Assembly: GCA_022821685.1 (NCBI GenBank)
Contig: JAJEDD010000017.1
Coordinates: 1 to 33,180 of the forward strand
DNA length: 33,180 bases
Direction: 5' to 3'
Source: Acidimicrobiia bacterium
Lineage (GTDB): Bacteria; Actinomycetota; Acidimicrobiia; Acidimicrobiales; Aldehydirespiratoraceae
The notes beneath the pieces are model-generated. The model searched no databases. It was not told the DNA's origin and saw only the letters and a list, made by a program, of their open reading frames with translations. A program made the position numbers and the translations under genes. Positions within the stretch are counted from its first letter, which is position 1. Every line of letters starts with the position of its first letter. Of the stretch, positions 1 to 9,895 are shown piece by piece.

Positions 1-1
1 T

Positions 2-85
2 CCCAGCACACGTATCTGCGGCAAATGCAGCCGCACCGACATAACATCGCAAGCCATCGAGGCCCTCCTGGATCAGTGGATGTGA
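2..85 (+). CDS. Possible 3' end of a protein with a CxxC motif (partial)
   Basis: The second forward frame is open from the window edge to a TGA and ends in a 27-residue tail with a C-G-K-C knuckle followed by a helix-like stretch (QAIEALLDQWM). The composition looks more protein-like than the other frames here. The rest of the gene lies outside the window. A zinc-ribbon C-terminus is possible, but I do not recognise the family and a chance open frame cannot be excluded. Confidence 0.3.
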   Translation, partial: PSTRICGKCSRTDITSQAIEALLDQWM

Positions 86-111
86 CATCACCGATCCCAG
101 CAGGGCCTCGA
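57..111. repeat. Long imperfect inverted repeat (hairpin)
   Basis: Arms 57-74 and 93-111 are complementary apart from one mismatch and one bulged base. The loop (about 76-91) is itself partly self-complementary, so the whole stretch can fold into one extended hairpin. It overlaps the stop codon of the possible partial gene. No T-run follows, so it is not a classical intrinsic terminator. It could be a transcript-end structure or a small palindromic repeat. Confidence 0.5.
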
Positions 112-340
112 CCCCTCAACGGGGACCCTCAACCACCCCCCTCCCCACGTTTCCGCGCAGGCTCGGAAAGACACCCTTGCTTCGCAACAGACTCTCACCT
201 ATTTGCGCGCCCTCTAAGACCCGACAGCTCCGGCAAGATGGGCAGCTGTCTGCCAATACGGCAACCTCGAACCCGGCGATAATCGGCCTGGCTGATGCCT
301 CAGGGCGAGGACTTGGCCGTCGGCAGGCGTGATTCCGCGT
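86..340. other. Intergenic, no convincing gene
   Basis: Apart from the right arm of the hairpin at its left edge, this stretch downstream of the endonuclease stop codon shows no open frame with recognisable protein features. It begins with C-rich runs and has a more even base composition than the core genes further right. Confidence 0.5.
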
Positions 341-1237
341 CTATTGGGTCTGGGTGGGGTCCAGCGGCGAGAGTTTGCTTCGGAGAGTCTCCTCAAAATC
401 CTCGCGCGATACCGTCGTAGCAGCCTGCAGGCGCTTGTTGGAGTCTTCGAGGGTGAGTACTTCCCAGTGATCCCTCGCCAACCCCCATTGGGCATCGATG
501 CGCGTGACCAGCCAGATGATGTCGCCCTCGTTGAGATCCTTGCAGGGAACAGGACTGGGGCCACCGATCGCGGCAAAGAACGGACGGTCGACTGCGACTG
601 CGAGCTTCGCGCCCCAGCGACGCAAAGTCGGACCCTTGATCTCAAGTTGCGGCATGAGACGTTTGGCTCCTGATGATCGCCAATCCGGGCGGCGAATGCC
701 TGAAGGATAGGGAAGCGGTTCGGCGGTGTCGTCCCTCAGGGCAGCGAACTCGGATTCCATGCTGTCGCCGGAGAAGTAGACTGCTTGCACTTCCAAGCCG
801 TGCCATCTGAGAGCGTCGCCCTCGGGGAGCGCGACGACCATATCGATCTTTCCGGCTGCCTTTCCGGTGTCTGTGCTGCGCATGAACGGCACCTCGCCCG
901 CGATGTGAACCGCGTCGGCAGGAAAGCCAGCGATTTCGCCAAGCCAACGCATGATGAGCATCGCTTGTTCGAACCGCCGAGGACATGTAATGACAGGATC
1001 GCCCTCTGGATCTCCGAGACGGTCATCCTCTGTGAGTGTGTACTTCTGGATTGAGCATACGCCACCGCGTTTCGAGCAGGGCGGTGCAGACGATTGGAAG
1101 GGACAGGGAGGGGCAGCCTGGCCGGTATCCCGCAACGCGTGTCGGGCGTACTCGACTCGCTCCCCGGCACTGAGCGACAGCAGAGAGCGCCCAAACCACT
1201 CGGCGATGCCGAACCGGGCAGCTGTGCTGTTGGGCAA
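341..1237 (-). CDS. NotI-like type II restriction endonuclease
   Basis: Predicted double-strand DNA endonuclease of 298 residues. Four cysteines at 45, 54, 61 and 85 precede the core, matching the iron-binding Cys4 site known from the NotI family. The likely catalytic core is D132 followed by E149-V-Q151, an ExQ variant of PD-(D/E)xK as in BglII. The segment around 194-225 (MPQLEIKGPTLRRWG, then VDRPFF) also looks NotI-like. The start is a TTG 12 bases after the methyltransferase stop, with no clear ribosome site, suggesting translational coupling. Pairing with an upstream methyltransferase supports a restriction role. Family assignment rests on motif recognition; the target sequence is unknown. 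Base composition is less GC-rich than the neighbours, consistent with transfer. Confidence 0.75.
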   Translation of the reverse strand: MPNSTAARFGIAEWFGRSLLSLSAGERVEYARHALRDTGQAAPPCPFQSSAPPCSKRGGVCSIQKYTLTEDDRLGDPEGDPVITCPRRFEQAMLIMRWLGEIAGFPADAVHIAGEVPFMRSTDTGKAAGKIDMVVALPEGDALRWHGLEVQAVYFSGDSMESEFAALRDDTAEPLPYPSGIRRPDWRSSGAKRLMPQLEIKGPTLRRWGAKLAVAVDRPFFAAIGGPSPVPCKDLNEGDIIWLVTRIDAQWGLARDHWEVLTLEDSNKRLQAATTVSREDFEETLRSKLSPLDPTQTQ

Positions 1238-1249
1238 CGGAATTGGTAC

Positions 1250-2164
1250 CTATGTGAAAAGGGAGCGCCTGCTAATGACGAGTTCGGTAACACTGGCGTG
1301 GTGTGTGTTCTTCATCATCACCTCTACGGCGTGAAAATCAAACTCTCCAATGAGGTCAATGATCTCCGGGGCACGGTCATACGTCATCAAGAATTCAATC
1401 GAGGACTCCGCGAGAGTCTTGAACAGTGACCGATGGTCGAGAGCATGATGAGCGTAGAGGCGGCTTCCAGCCCTCTTGCCACCCGCCGTATAGGGAGGAT
1501 CGACGAAGGCGACCGCGCCAGGCAGATCGGCGACGGTCTGCAGCAGAGCCAGACCGTCGCCCTCGCAGAAGCTGATTCGTTCCGAGTGCGCCTCAATGTC
1601 TTGGAGGCGTCTGACTAGAGTCTCCGGGTACCAGCGCGAGGCTACACCCTTGTTGTTCTCGCCCGATCTCGCCAATGTCGCGCCGGATGCCAGAATGCCG
1701 CCGCGGCGCGTGCGGTTTAGCACCAGCGTCCGGAATCCGTGTGCGAGCAAGTCTGGCGGGGGCGTGTCCGCGAGGTCGAATACGCTGGCCCTAGTGGGCT
1801 CAAACTCGCGGATGAGTTCGCACAGCCCAGACCCATGTCGCAGTGCTGCGTGCCAGAACGCCGCTACATCGTGGTCAAGCTCTGCCATGAGGCAGCGCTC
1901 GGCCAATCCTTCGAAAGCGGCTGTGAGAGCGACGATTGCGCCGCCGCAGAAGGGCTCAACTAGCAGCTTGGGCCGGGGCTGCATCGGCTCCAGCCAAGCT
2001 CGTACATGAGGTATCAGCCACGTCTTGCCTCCCGGATAGCGTAGCGGCGAGCGCTGAGGAACCGCCGCAACGTTCACAGCCGGTATCGACGACACCGGAA
2101 GCGCTACTCGGTCGAAATCGTCCCAAGCGACGTCGGCAGCGCTCTCGGTGGTCGTCGTCAGCAT
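1250..2164 (-). CDS. D12-class adenine-specific DNA methyltransferase
   Basis: Predicted N6-adenine DNA methyltransferase (Dam/D12 class), 304 residues, protecting host DNA from the adjacent endonuclease. Motif X is RYPGGK at 42-47, motif I is VEPFCGG at 69-75 (S-adenosylmethionine site), and motif IV is the catalytic DPPY at 222-225. The ATG at 2164 is preferred because AAAGGAGG lies 8 bases upstream and the family core begins about 40 residues later. The same frame stays open upstream to 2380 and includes an ATG at 2359 with a GGAGAG site, so a form about 65 residues longer is possible. The extra residues are low-complexity and do not look like the family. Confidence 0.9.
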   Translation of the reverse strand: MLTTTTESAADVAWDDFDRVALPVSSIPAVNVAAVPQRSPLRYPGGKTWLIPHVRAWLEPMQPRPKLLVEPFCGGAIVALTAAFEGLAERCLMAELDHDVAAFWHAALRHGSGLCELIREFEPTRASVFDLADTPPPDLLAHGFRTLVLNRTRRGGILASGATLARSGENNKGVASRWYPETLVRRLQDIEAHSERISFCEGDGLALLQTVADLPGAVAFVDPPYTAGGKRAGSRLYAHHALDHRSLFKTLAESSIEFLMTYDRAPEIIDLIGEFDFHAVEVMMKNTHHASVTELVISRRSLFT

Positions 2165-2172
2165 CGGAGTGG

Positions 2173-2180
2173 CCTCCTTT
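2173..2180 (-). promoter_or_regulatory. Shine-Dalgarno site deciding the methyltransferase start
   Basis: AAAGGAGG on the minus strand, 8 bases before the ATG at 2164. It is one of the strongest ribosome sites in the window and argues for the shorter methyltransferase. Confidence 0.75.
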
Positions 2181-2436
2181 GGTCGTTGGCCGCTGGGACT
2201 GCTGTCACACATCTTGGCAGCCGCGACGTTGCCAGCGGCGGACGACCGTCGTCGCGCCTCCGTACTACTGCCTCCGGGGTCGCTGTCTGCCGCAGCCAAC
2301 CGCTTCAAATCGAACAGGCGTTCGTTCATGGCGGGGATAGTAGAGGGCGGATGTGACATCTGATCTCTCCGGCCGGTCATCCGGTGGTCATGGGTTCAGG
2401 TATCGAGTGCGGCAAGGGCGATGCACTGGTCGCCGG

Positions 2437-2442
2437 TAGCCT
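2437..2442 (+). promoter_or_regulatory. Possible -10 box of icd (near-leaderless)
   Basis: TAGCCT lies 8 bases before the ATG at 2451 and no ribosome site is visible. The same hexamer sits 6 bases before the SulP and SCP2 starts. The spacing here is slightly longer, so this is a weaker case. Confidence 0.4.
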
Positions 2443-2450
2443 CGGCCCGC

Positions 2451-3647
<1,197 letters not shown>

Positions 3648-3663
3648 CAGCCCAGACTCATCC

Positions 3664-5406
3664 ATGAGCGTCGGCGGAGACGGCGTGGCCCGCCGGGGCT
3701 GGCGGCTGATCATGCGGTCGGTGCGGGCCCACCCTCTGCCACACCTGATCGCCATGATCGGCGCGCTCGGGTTCGTGGCCACCACCGTCGGGACCGCCTG
3801 GCTGCTGGGCTGGGTCACCGACAACGTGATCCTCGCCGACGACGCTGAGCGGACCGATCCGGCAGTGGCCGCCGCGCTGGTGCTGGGCATCTCGGTGGTC
3901 AGCGGCATATCGGTGCTGGTGCGCCGATGGTTCCTGGCCATGGCCGAACTGCGAACCCAGCGCGACTGGCGGCGTGCCCTGCTGCACCGCTACCTCGACC
4001 TGCCCATGGACTTCCAGCGCCGGCGCGACCCCGGCGTGCTCCTCGCCCACGCCGACTCCGATGTCAACACCGCCACCATGGTGCTCAAGCCACTGGCCTT
4101 CGCGGTGAGCGTGGTGGTGCTGGTGGTGGTCACCATGGCCGCGCTGTTCGTGGCCCATCCGCTGCTGGCGCTCATCGCGGCGGTGGTTTTCCCGGCCCTG
4201 GCGGTGATCAGCCGGATCTACACCCGCATGGTGGAGGGGCCCTCGGCCGAGGTGCAGCGCCGGGTGGGCGAGGTGTCCGAGGTCGCCCACGAGAGTTTCG
4301 ACGGGGCGGTGGTGGTGAAGACCCTGGGCCGTGAGCCCATCGAGGCAGAGCGGATGCGGGCCGCGTCGCAGCGGCTGCGCGACGAGCGCATCCGGGTGGG
4401 GCGGATGCGGGCCGCCTTCGAGCCGGCCATCGACGCCCTGCCCACGGTGGGCGCCATCGCCCTGCTGCTGGTGGGGGCCTGGCTGGTGGGAAGGGGCGCA
4501 GCCACGCCCGGCGACCTGGTGCTGGCCGCCACGCTGTTCTCGCTGCTGGCCGTGCCGCTGTTCATCGTGGGCTTCTTCCTGGAGGAGATGCCCCGCTCGG
4601 TGGTGTCGCTGGATCGGGTGGACCGGGTGCTGGAGCAGCCTGTGCCGGCGCCGGCGACCGGCGATCAGCGGCTGCCCGAGGGTCCGCTGGAGGTGCAGAT
4701 CGACGACCTAGCGGTGGGCTACGGCTCGCGGCTGGTGCTCGACGGCGTGTCGCTGCGGGTGCGGGCGGGCGAGACGGTGGCGGTGGTGGGCACCACCGGC
4801 TCGGGCAAGTCGACCCTGCTGGAGACCGTGGCCGGGCTCAACGCGCCGGCGCGCGGCTCGATCCGGTTGTCGGGCACCGACCTCGGACGAATCGCTGCCG
4901 ACGAGCTCCACGAGGCGGTGGCGCTGGTGTTCCAGGAGGCCTTCCTGTTCGCTGACTCGGTGGTCGAGAACGTCGACCTGCAGCGGGGCAGCGCCTCGCC
5001 GGCGGTGGCCGCCTCGCTGGCGTTCGCCGCGGCGGGCGACTTCGTGGACGCCCTGCCCGACGGCGCCGCCACCGTGGTGGGCGAGCGGGGTGTGACCCTC
5101 TCGGGCGGCCAGCGGCAGCGGGTGGCGCTGGCCCGGGCCCTGGTGGGCTCGCCCCGGCTGCTGATGCTCGACGATGCCACCAGCGCGGTCGATTCGGTGG
5201 TGGAGAGCGAGATCCTCGCCAACCTCCGCCGCCATCTCGACACCACGGTGCTGGTGGTGGCCCACCGCATCTCCACCATCGAGCTCGCCGACCGGGTGGC
5301 CTATCTCTGCGGCGGGAAGATCGTCGCCGCCGGCACCCATGATGAATTGTTGGAAATCGACGACTACCGGTCGCTGGTCTCCGCCTACGAGCAGGCCGCC
5401 TTGTGA
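3664..5406 (+). CDS. ABC exporter half-transporter with degenerate ATPase site
   Basis: Membrane-embedded half-transporter (580 residues) with six predicted transmembrane helices (about residues 15-310) fused to a C-terminal ATPase domain. Walker A is GTTGSGKST near 375, the signature LSGGQRQR near 478, Walker B LLMLDD near 497, and the H-loop histidine lies in VVAHRIS. The usual catalytic glutamate after Walker B is aspartate, as in the degenerate subunit of heterodimeric exporters such as TM287/288 or BmrCD. The next ABC gene overlaps by 4 bases, so the two almost certainly form one transporter. Substrate (drug, lipid or peptide) cannot be read from sequence. Confidence 0.9.
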   Translation: MSVGGDGVARRGWRLIMRSVRAHPLPHLIAMIGALGFVATTVGTAWLLGWVTDNVILADDAERTDPAVAAALVLGISVVSGISVLVRRWFLAMAELRTQRDWRRALLHRYLDLPMDFQRRRDPGVLLAHADSDVNTATMVLKPLAFAVSVVVLVVVTMAALFVAHPLLALIAAVVFPALAVISRIYTRMVEGPSAEVQRRVGEVSEVAHESFDGAVVVKTLGREPIEAERMRAASQRLRDERIRVGRMRAAFEPAIDALPTVGAIALLLVGAWLVGRGAATPGDLVLAATLFSLLAVPLFIVGFFLEEMPRSVVSLDRVDRVLEQPVPAPATGDQRLPEGPLEVQIDDLAVGYGSRLVLDGVSLRVRAGETVAVVGTTGSGKSTLLETVAGLNAPARGSIRLSGTDLGRIAADELHEAVALVFQEAFLFADSVVENVDLQRGSASPAVAASLAFAAAGDFVDALPDGAATVVGERGVTLSGGQRQRVALARALVGSPRLLMLDDATSAVDSVVESEILANLRRHLDTTVLVVAHRISTIELADRVAYLCGGKIVAAGTHDELLEIDDYRSLVSAYEQAAL

Positions 5407-7271
5407 GCGACACGCCGGGGTCCGAGGCCCGCCTGGACGGCGACCCCGCAGGCTCGCGGCAACCGGGGATCGGTGAGCCGCAGGGTGAGTCGCCCCAGGA
5501 GGTGAAGGCGCTGCGGGTGCTGCGCCGCGGCATCGCCATGAGCACCGAGCTGCGCCGGGGCCTGCCCGTGATCGCCGCGGTCGGGCTGTTCGCCGCGGTG
5601 GGAAGGCTGATCGTGCCGGTCATGGTGCAGCTCGTCCTCGACCACGGCGTGATCGGCCCCGTCGGGTACCGGCCCGGCGTGGTGTGGGCCCTGTCGCTGG
5701 CCGCCGCGGCCCTGGCCCTGGCGGTGGCCGCCGCCAGCCGCTACGCCCTGATCCGGCTGGTGCGCATGGCCGAGTCGGCCATGCTGGAGCTGAGGGTCAG
5801 GGCCTTCGAGCACATCCACCGGCTCAGCCTGGCCACCCACAGCGAGTCGCGCCGGGGAGTGCTGGTGGCCCGGGTGACCAGCGACATCGAGGCCATGGCC
5901 CTGTTCATGCAGTGGGGGGCCATGTCGTGGACCATCAACCCGGTGCTGATCGTGGCCACGCTGGCCGTGATGCTCGTCTACAGCTGGCCGCTCACGCTGC
6001 TGGCCCTGGCCGTGCACCTGCCGCTGCTGCCGTTCCTGCGGTGGATCCAGCGCCGCCAGATCGCGGCCCACGCCCGGGTGCGAGACCGGGTGGCCGACAC
6101 CATGGGCCACACCAGCGAGACGGTGTCGGCCGCCGCGGTGATCCGGGCCTACGGCTACCGCGGTGCGGTGCGGGCCCGCCTCGACCGGGCCGTCGACCGG
6201 CAGTACCAGGCCCAGATGTCGGCGTTCAAGTGGTGGGCGATGATGCTCCCGGTGGTCGACCTGGTGTCGTCGGCCGCCCTGGCCGCCACCATCGTCGCCG
6301 GAGTGGCCTGGAGCGAGGAGCTGGGCATCGGCGCGGGCGGGCTGGTGGCCTTCGTGTTCCTGGTGCGCCTGCTGATCAGGCCGATCTCCGAGATCGGCGA
6401 GGTGTTCGACACCACCCAGTCGGCGCTGGCGGCCTGGTGGAAGGTGCTGGGGGTGCTCGACACGCCCGTCGATGTGGTCGAGCCCGGCCCCGACGAGGCC
6501 GAGACCCTGCCCGCGGGACCGCTGTCCGCCGAGGTGCGGGGGGCGACCTTCTCGTACCGCACCGGCGGTCCGGTGCTGCGGGGGATCGATGTGTCCATCC
6601 CCGCCGACTCCGATGTGGCCGTGGTGGGCGAGACCGGTTCGGGAAAGACCACGTTCGTGCGGCTGCTGGCCCGCCTCGCCGATCCCTCCGATGGCGAGGT
6701 GCTGGTCGGCGGGGTGGACCTTCGGGCCGTGTCGCCCGAGGCCCGCCGGCGGGGCATTCGCATGGTGCCTCAGGACGGGTTCCTGTTCGCGGCCACCATC
6801 GAGGACAACATCCGCTACGGGCGCCCCGGCGCCACCGCCGTCGACGCCGAGGCGGCCATTGCCGAGCTCGGGCTGCGGGGCTGGGTGGACAGTCTGCCTG
6901 CCGGGATTCACACGCCGGTCGGCCAGCGGGGCGGACGGCTGTCGGTGGGCGAGCGCCAGCTGGTGGCGCTGGCCCGGGCCCAGGTCGCCGATCCGGGCCT
7001 GCTGATCCTCGACGAGGCCACCTCGGCCGTCGACCCCGAGACCGAGGAGGCGCTGGCCGCGGCCATGGCCCATCTGGCCCGGGGCCGCACCACGGTGTCG
7101 GTGGCCCACCGCCTCACCACCGCGGAGCGAGCCGACCTAGTGCTGGTGTTCGACGAGGGCCGCATCGTGGAGCAGGGTCGCCACCGCGGTCTGGTCGAGG
7201 CCGGCGGGGTGTACGCCCGGTTGCACCAGTCCTGGGTGGGCAACACCCGCCGAGCCGTCCCGCGCCACTAG
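5403..7271 (+). CDS. ABC exporter half-transporter, catalytic partner
   Basis: Second half of the heterodimeric exporter, 622 residues, starting with a GTG inside the stop region of the first (GTGA overlap). An N-terminal cytoplasmic extension of about 55 residues precedes six predicted transmembrane helices. The ATPase domain has Walker [10 protein letters not shown] near 408, a non-canonical signature LSVGERQ near 512, Walker [13 protein letters not shown] near 532 and H-loop SVAHRLTT. The catalytic glutamate is present here. The intact Walker motifs of this subunit would face the canonical LSGGQ of its partner, giving one active and one degenerate ATP site. Substrate unknown. Confidence 0.9.
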   Translation: MSDTPGSEARLDGDPAGSRQPGIGEPQGESPQEVKALRVLRRGIAMSTELRRGLPVIAAVGLFAAVGRLIVPVMVQLVLDHGVIGPVGYRPGVVWALSLAAAALALAVAAASRYALIRLVRMAESAMLELRVRAFEHIHRLSLATHSESRRGVLVARVTSDIEAMALFMQWGAMSWTINPVLIVATLAVMLVYSWPLTLLALAVHLPLLPFLRWIQRRQIAAHARVRDRVADTMGHTSETVSAAAVIRAYGYRGAVRARLDRAVDRQYQAQMSAFKWWAMMLPVVDLVSSAALAATIVAGVAWSEELGIGAGGLVAFVFLVRLLIRPISEIGEVFDTTQSALAAWWKVLGVLDTPVDVVEPGPDEAETLPAGPLSAEVRGATFSYRTGGPVLRGIDVSIPADSDVAVVGETGSGKTTFVRLLARLADPSDGEVLVGGVDLRAVSPEARRRGIRMVPQDGFLFAATIEDNIRYGRPGATAVDAEAAIAELGLRGWVDSLPAGIHTPVGQRGGRLSVGERQLVALARAQVADPGLLILDEATSAVDPETEEALAAAMAHLARGRTTVSVAHRLTTAERADLVLVFDEGRIVEQGRHRGLVEAGGVYARLHQSWVGNTRRAVPRH

Positions 7272-7314
7272 CAGGACCGCGCGCCCGCAGCGGACAGCGC
7301 TGGTCGCAGGCCGG

Positions 7315-7320
7315 TACGGT
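7315..7320 (+). promoter_or_regulatory. Leaderless promoter -10 box of mdh
   Basis: TACGGT with exactly 6 bases before the ATG at 7327, and no ribosome site. A weak -35-like CGGACA lies 18 bases upstream at 7291-7296. Transcription would start at or next to the A of the start codon. Confidence 0.55.
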
Positions 7321-7326
7321 GGCGCC

Positions 7327-8313
7327 ATGAACGATCCCGTACGAGTGGCCGTCACCGGCGCAGCCGGACAGATCGGCTACAGCCTGCTGTTCCGCATCGC
7401 CTCCGGGTCGATGCTCGGACCCGACCAGCCGGTGATCCTGCAGCTGCTGGAGATCCCCCCGGCCATGGACGCCCTGCGGGGCGTGGCCATGGAGCTCGAC
7501 GACTGCGCCTTCGGGCTGCTGGCTGGCACCGTGCTCAGCGACGAGCCCGAGGAGGCCTTCGACGGCGCCCAGATCGCTCTGCTGGTGGGCTCGCGGCCTC
7601 GCACCAAGGGCATGGAGCGCAAAGATCTGCTGGAGGCCAACGGCGCCATCTTCACCGTGCAGGGCCGGGCCATCGCCGCCCGAGCCGCAGCCGACGTGCG
7701 GGTGCTGGTGGTGGGCAACCCGGCCAACACCAACTGTCTGATCGCCATGAACAACGCGGCCGGGGTGCCCTCCGAGCGATTCACGGCCATGACCCGTCTC
7801 GACCACAACCGGGCCAAGGCCCAGCTCGCGGCCCGGACCGGCGCCGCCGTCGACGACATTGCCAGGATGACGATCTGGGGCAACCACTCTGCCACCCAGT
7901 ACCCCGACCTGTTCCGCTGCGAGGTGGGGGGCCGCAACGCGGCTGCGCTGATCGACGACCAGCGGTGGCTCGAAGAGGAGTTCATCCCGACTGTGCAGCA
8001 GCGGGGCGCAGCCATCATCGAGGCCCGGGGCGCGTCTTCGGCCGCCTCCGCTGCCAGCGCCGCAGTCGACCATGTGCGCGACTGGATGTTGGGTACCCCG
8101 CCCGGCGACTGGGTGTCGATGGCGGTTCCTTCCGACGGCAGTTACGGCGTTCCCGAGGGACTCATCTCGTCGTTCCCGGCCACCTGCGCGGCCGGCGGCT
8201 ACCAGATCGTCAACGGACTGGAGATCGACGAGTTCTCGCGGTCCCGCATCGACGCCTCGGTGGCTGAGTTGGCCGCCGAGCGCGACACCGTGGCCGCGCT
8301 GGGCCTGATCTAG
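7327..8313 (+). CDS. mdh: Malate dehydrogenase
   Basis: Reversible NAD-linked oxidation of malate to oxaloacetate in the TCA cycle. The 328-residue protein is of the long, cytosolic-type bacterial malate dehydrogenase group. The Rossmann motif GAAGQIGY is at 11-18, substrate-binding arginines lie in the mobile loop [13 protein letters not shown], followed by [16 protein letters not shown] and the catalytic histidine in GNHSATQ near 187. Its own leaderless-type promoter suggests independent transcription rather than an operon with the ABC exporter. A short 55-base gap separates it from that exporter. Confidence 0.95.
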   Translation: MNDPVRVAVTGAAGQIGYSLLFRIASGSMLGPDQPVILQLLEIPPAMDALRGVAMELDDCAFGLLAGTVLSDEPEEAFDGAQIALLVGSRPRTKGMERKDLLEANGAIFTVQGRAIAARAAADVRVLVVGNPANTNCLIAMNNAAGVPSERFTAMTRLDHNRAKAQLAARTGAAVDDIARMTIWGNHSATQYPDLFRCEVGGRNAAALIDDQRWLEEEFIPTVQQRGAAIIEARGASSAASAASAAVDHVRDWMLGTPPGDWVSMAVPSDGSYGVPEGLISSFPATCAAGGYQIVNGLEIDEFSRSRIDASVAELAAERDTVAALGLI

Positions 8314-8426
8314 CGGTGTGCCGTGAGCACGACCGCGGAACCTTGTAGTCCTTCGTTCCAGGGCGGAAGCCGAATGGGTCGCGCTGCTAAGACCGCGACG
8401 GACCTCTAGCCGGCGAGAGAGTCTCG

Positions 8427-9305
8427 GTGCCGGAGCTGCCGGAGATCGCAGCCCACGCCGAGCGGTTGTCGGCTGAGTTCGCGGCGCGGCCGCTGGCCCG
8501 GTTCGAGTCGCTGCATCCGGCCGTGCTCAAGACCTTCGATCCCCGGCCGGCCGCCGCCGCAGGCCGGGTGCTTCGTGCGGTAAGCCATCGGGGCAAGTAC
8601 CTGCTGTTGCATCTAGAGGCTCCCGACCCGCGCTCGCTCTCGGGCGAGGGCGACGGGCCCGACCTGGTGTTCGCGGTGCACCTCATGCAGGCCGGACGGC
8701 TGCGCCGCGACGCCAAACAGGCCCGCAAGCCCCGCGGCGGCATGGCCCGCTGGACCTTCGCCGACGACTCGGCGCTGCTGCTCACCGAGGCCGGCAACGA
8801 GCGCCGGGCCGGAGTGTGGTTGATCGCCGGCGCTCCGGCCTCCGTGGAGCCGCTGGCCCGGCTCGGCCCCGACGCCGACTCGATCAGCCGCGACGAACTG
8901 GCCCGGCGGCTGGCCTCGGCCAGCGAGCGGGTGCACGGATTCCTGCGCGACCAGTCGCATCTGGCCGGGATCGGCCGCCTGCTGGCCAACGAGATCCTGC
9001 ACTCGGCTTGCATCTCGCCCTTCGCCAACACGGCCCGCCTCGACGACGCCGCGGTGGACCGCCTCCACGTCGCCATCAAGGCGTCGATTTCACGAGGCTT
9101 GGCCGCCGAGCGCGCCCAACCGGACATGGGGCGTTCGAAGGACCGGCCCAGCGATGTCCATCACCGGGTGGGCCAGCCGTGCCCAGCGTGTGGTGACACG
9201 GTGCGCTCGGTCGAATACCGCCGCTACCGGGTGGCCTACTGCGCGAGGTGCCAGACCGGCGGCAAGGTGCTGGCCGACAACACCACCAGCCGCTTCCTCA
9301 AGTAG
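8427..9305 (+). CDS. Fpg/Nei-family DNA glycosylase
   Basis: Base-excision repair glycosylase/AP lyase removing oxidised bases. The GTG-started protein (292 residues) begins PELPE, where the N-terminal proline and the following glutamate are the catalytic residues of the Fpg/Nei family. A helix-two-turn-helix is visible around LAGIGRLLANEILH, and the C-terminal zinc finger has two CxxC pairs at about 252-275. The ending CQTGG is closer to Nei or Nei-like proteins, whereas PELPEI also suits Fpg, so MutM versus Nei is left open. It converges with the SCP2-like gene. Confidence 0.88.
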   Translation: MPELPEIAAHAERLSAEFAARPLARFESLHPAVLKTFDPRPAAAAGRVLRAVSHRGKYLLLHLEAPDPRSLSGEGDGPDLVFAVHLMQAGRLRRDAKQARKPRGGMARWTFADDSALLLTEAGNERRAGVWLIAGAPASVEPLARLGPDADSISRDELARRLASASERVHGFLRDQSHLAGIGRLLANEILHSACISPFANTARLDDAAVDRLHVAIKASISRGLAAERAQPDMGRSKDRPSDVHHRVGQPCPACGDTVRSVEYRRYRVAYCARCQTGGKVLADNTTSRFLK

Positions 9306-9309
9306 CCGA

Positions 9310-9397
9310 TCAGCCGGGTGCTGCCAGCAGGGTGCCCAGCAAGCAACCCCGCAGCCGTCTCGGTTTCCGCCAGTAGCGGTCAGCCGGGTTCTGCCAG
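9310..9397. repeat. Short direct repeat around the SCP2 gene end
   Basis: An 18-base segment at 9310-9327 recurs at 9380-9397 with a single change. The second copy is the coding 3' end of the SCP2-like gene, so the first looks like a partial duplication of that gene's last codons. It may have no function. Confidence 0.4.
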
Positions 9398-9769
9398 GGC
9401 GGCGCCGATGGCTTCTAGGGCCGGTCGCGCCGCCAGCAGCAGCCGAGGATCGCCGCTGATATGCAGGCGCCCCTCGGCGAAGGCGCGCTGGGCCGATCCG
9501 GCCTCGACCGCGATGGCCACCGCCGTCTCGCGGTCCGAGGCCAGTGTCACGATCTCCTGTCCGGGCGCCTCGTCGGCACGCCCCGCCGCGGCCGAAACGC
9601 GACCGGAGGCGATGCGCACGTGCCAGCAGAAGACCGAGCCGTCGTCGTGGGACACGCGGTACTCCAGAACCAAGCTCAAAGACTGGTCGATGCCGCACCC
9701 CGACAGCCGAGAGTCGAGTTGAGTCACCCACTCGTCGGTGAAGAACTCCGGGACCACGCTCGCAACCAC
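9380..9769 (-). CDS. SCP2 sterol-carrier-like domain protein
   Basis: Small (129 residues) single-domain protein resembling the SCP2 sterol-binding family. The C-terminal part, with a pattern of a glutamate-rich turn, a strand (GRLHISGDPRLLL) and a final helix, is typical of that fold. In actinobacteria such proteins are thought to bind hydrophobic ligands, but the ligand here is unknown. The GTG start is supported by TAGCCT ending 6 bases upstream and the absence of a ribosome site. It is transcribed divergently from the SulP gene and converges with the glycosylase gene. Confidence 0.65.
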   Translation of the reverse strand: MVASVVPEFFTDEWVTQLDSRLSGCGIDQSLSLVLEYRVSHDDGSVFCWHVRIASGRVSAAAGRADEAPGQEIVTLASDRETAVAIAVEAGSAQRAFAEGRLHISGDPRLLLAARPALEAIGAALAEPG

Positions 9770-9775
9770 GACCGC

Positions 9776-9781
9776 AGGCTA
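9776..9781 (-). promoter_or_regulatory. Leaderless promoter -10 box of the SCP2-like gene
   Basis: TAGCCT on the minus strand with 6 bases before the GTG at 9769. The identical hexamer at the same distance serves the divergent SulP gene. Confidence 0.5.
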
Positions 9782-9883
9782 GCCACAGACTCCGCTCTTG
9801 TTCGCTGCGCTCACGGGCCGCTCGGGCCACGGCCTCGCCCGTATGTGTCGGGTTGGCTCGTCTACCGCTCGGCCTCAGCGACG

Positions 9884-9889
9884 TAGCCT
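9884..9889 (+). promoter_or_regulatory. Leaderless promoter -10 box of the SulP gene
   Basis: TAGCCT with 6 bases before the ATG at 9896, which makes that ATG, not the TTG just upstream, the likely start. No clear -35 element is visible. Confidence 0.5.
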
Positions 9890-9895
9890 GACTTG

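Larger units (their letters stand above)
2165..2450. other. Region between methyltransferase and icd
   Basis: This divergent intergenic region must hold the promoter(s) of the restriction-modification operon on the minus strand and of icd on the plus strand. The minus strand is open in frame with the methyltransferase, so part of it may be an N-terminal extension. I see no controller-protein gene. Confidence 0.5.

Noticed and set aside
78..2360. Shared 12-mer GGATGTGACATC at about 79 and 2349 as a controller binding site
   Set aside because: Only a dozen bases match, no controller gene is present, and one copy overlaps a possible start codon. A chance match in a window of this size is plausible.
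5385..7109. Minus-strand open frame of 574 codons opposite the second ABC gene
   Set aside because: It has a biased composition without motifs and lies opposite a clear ABC transporter gene.
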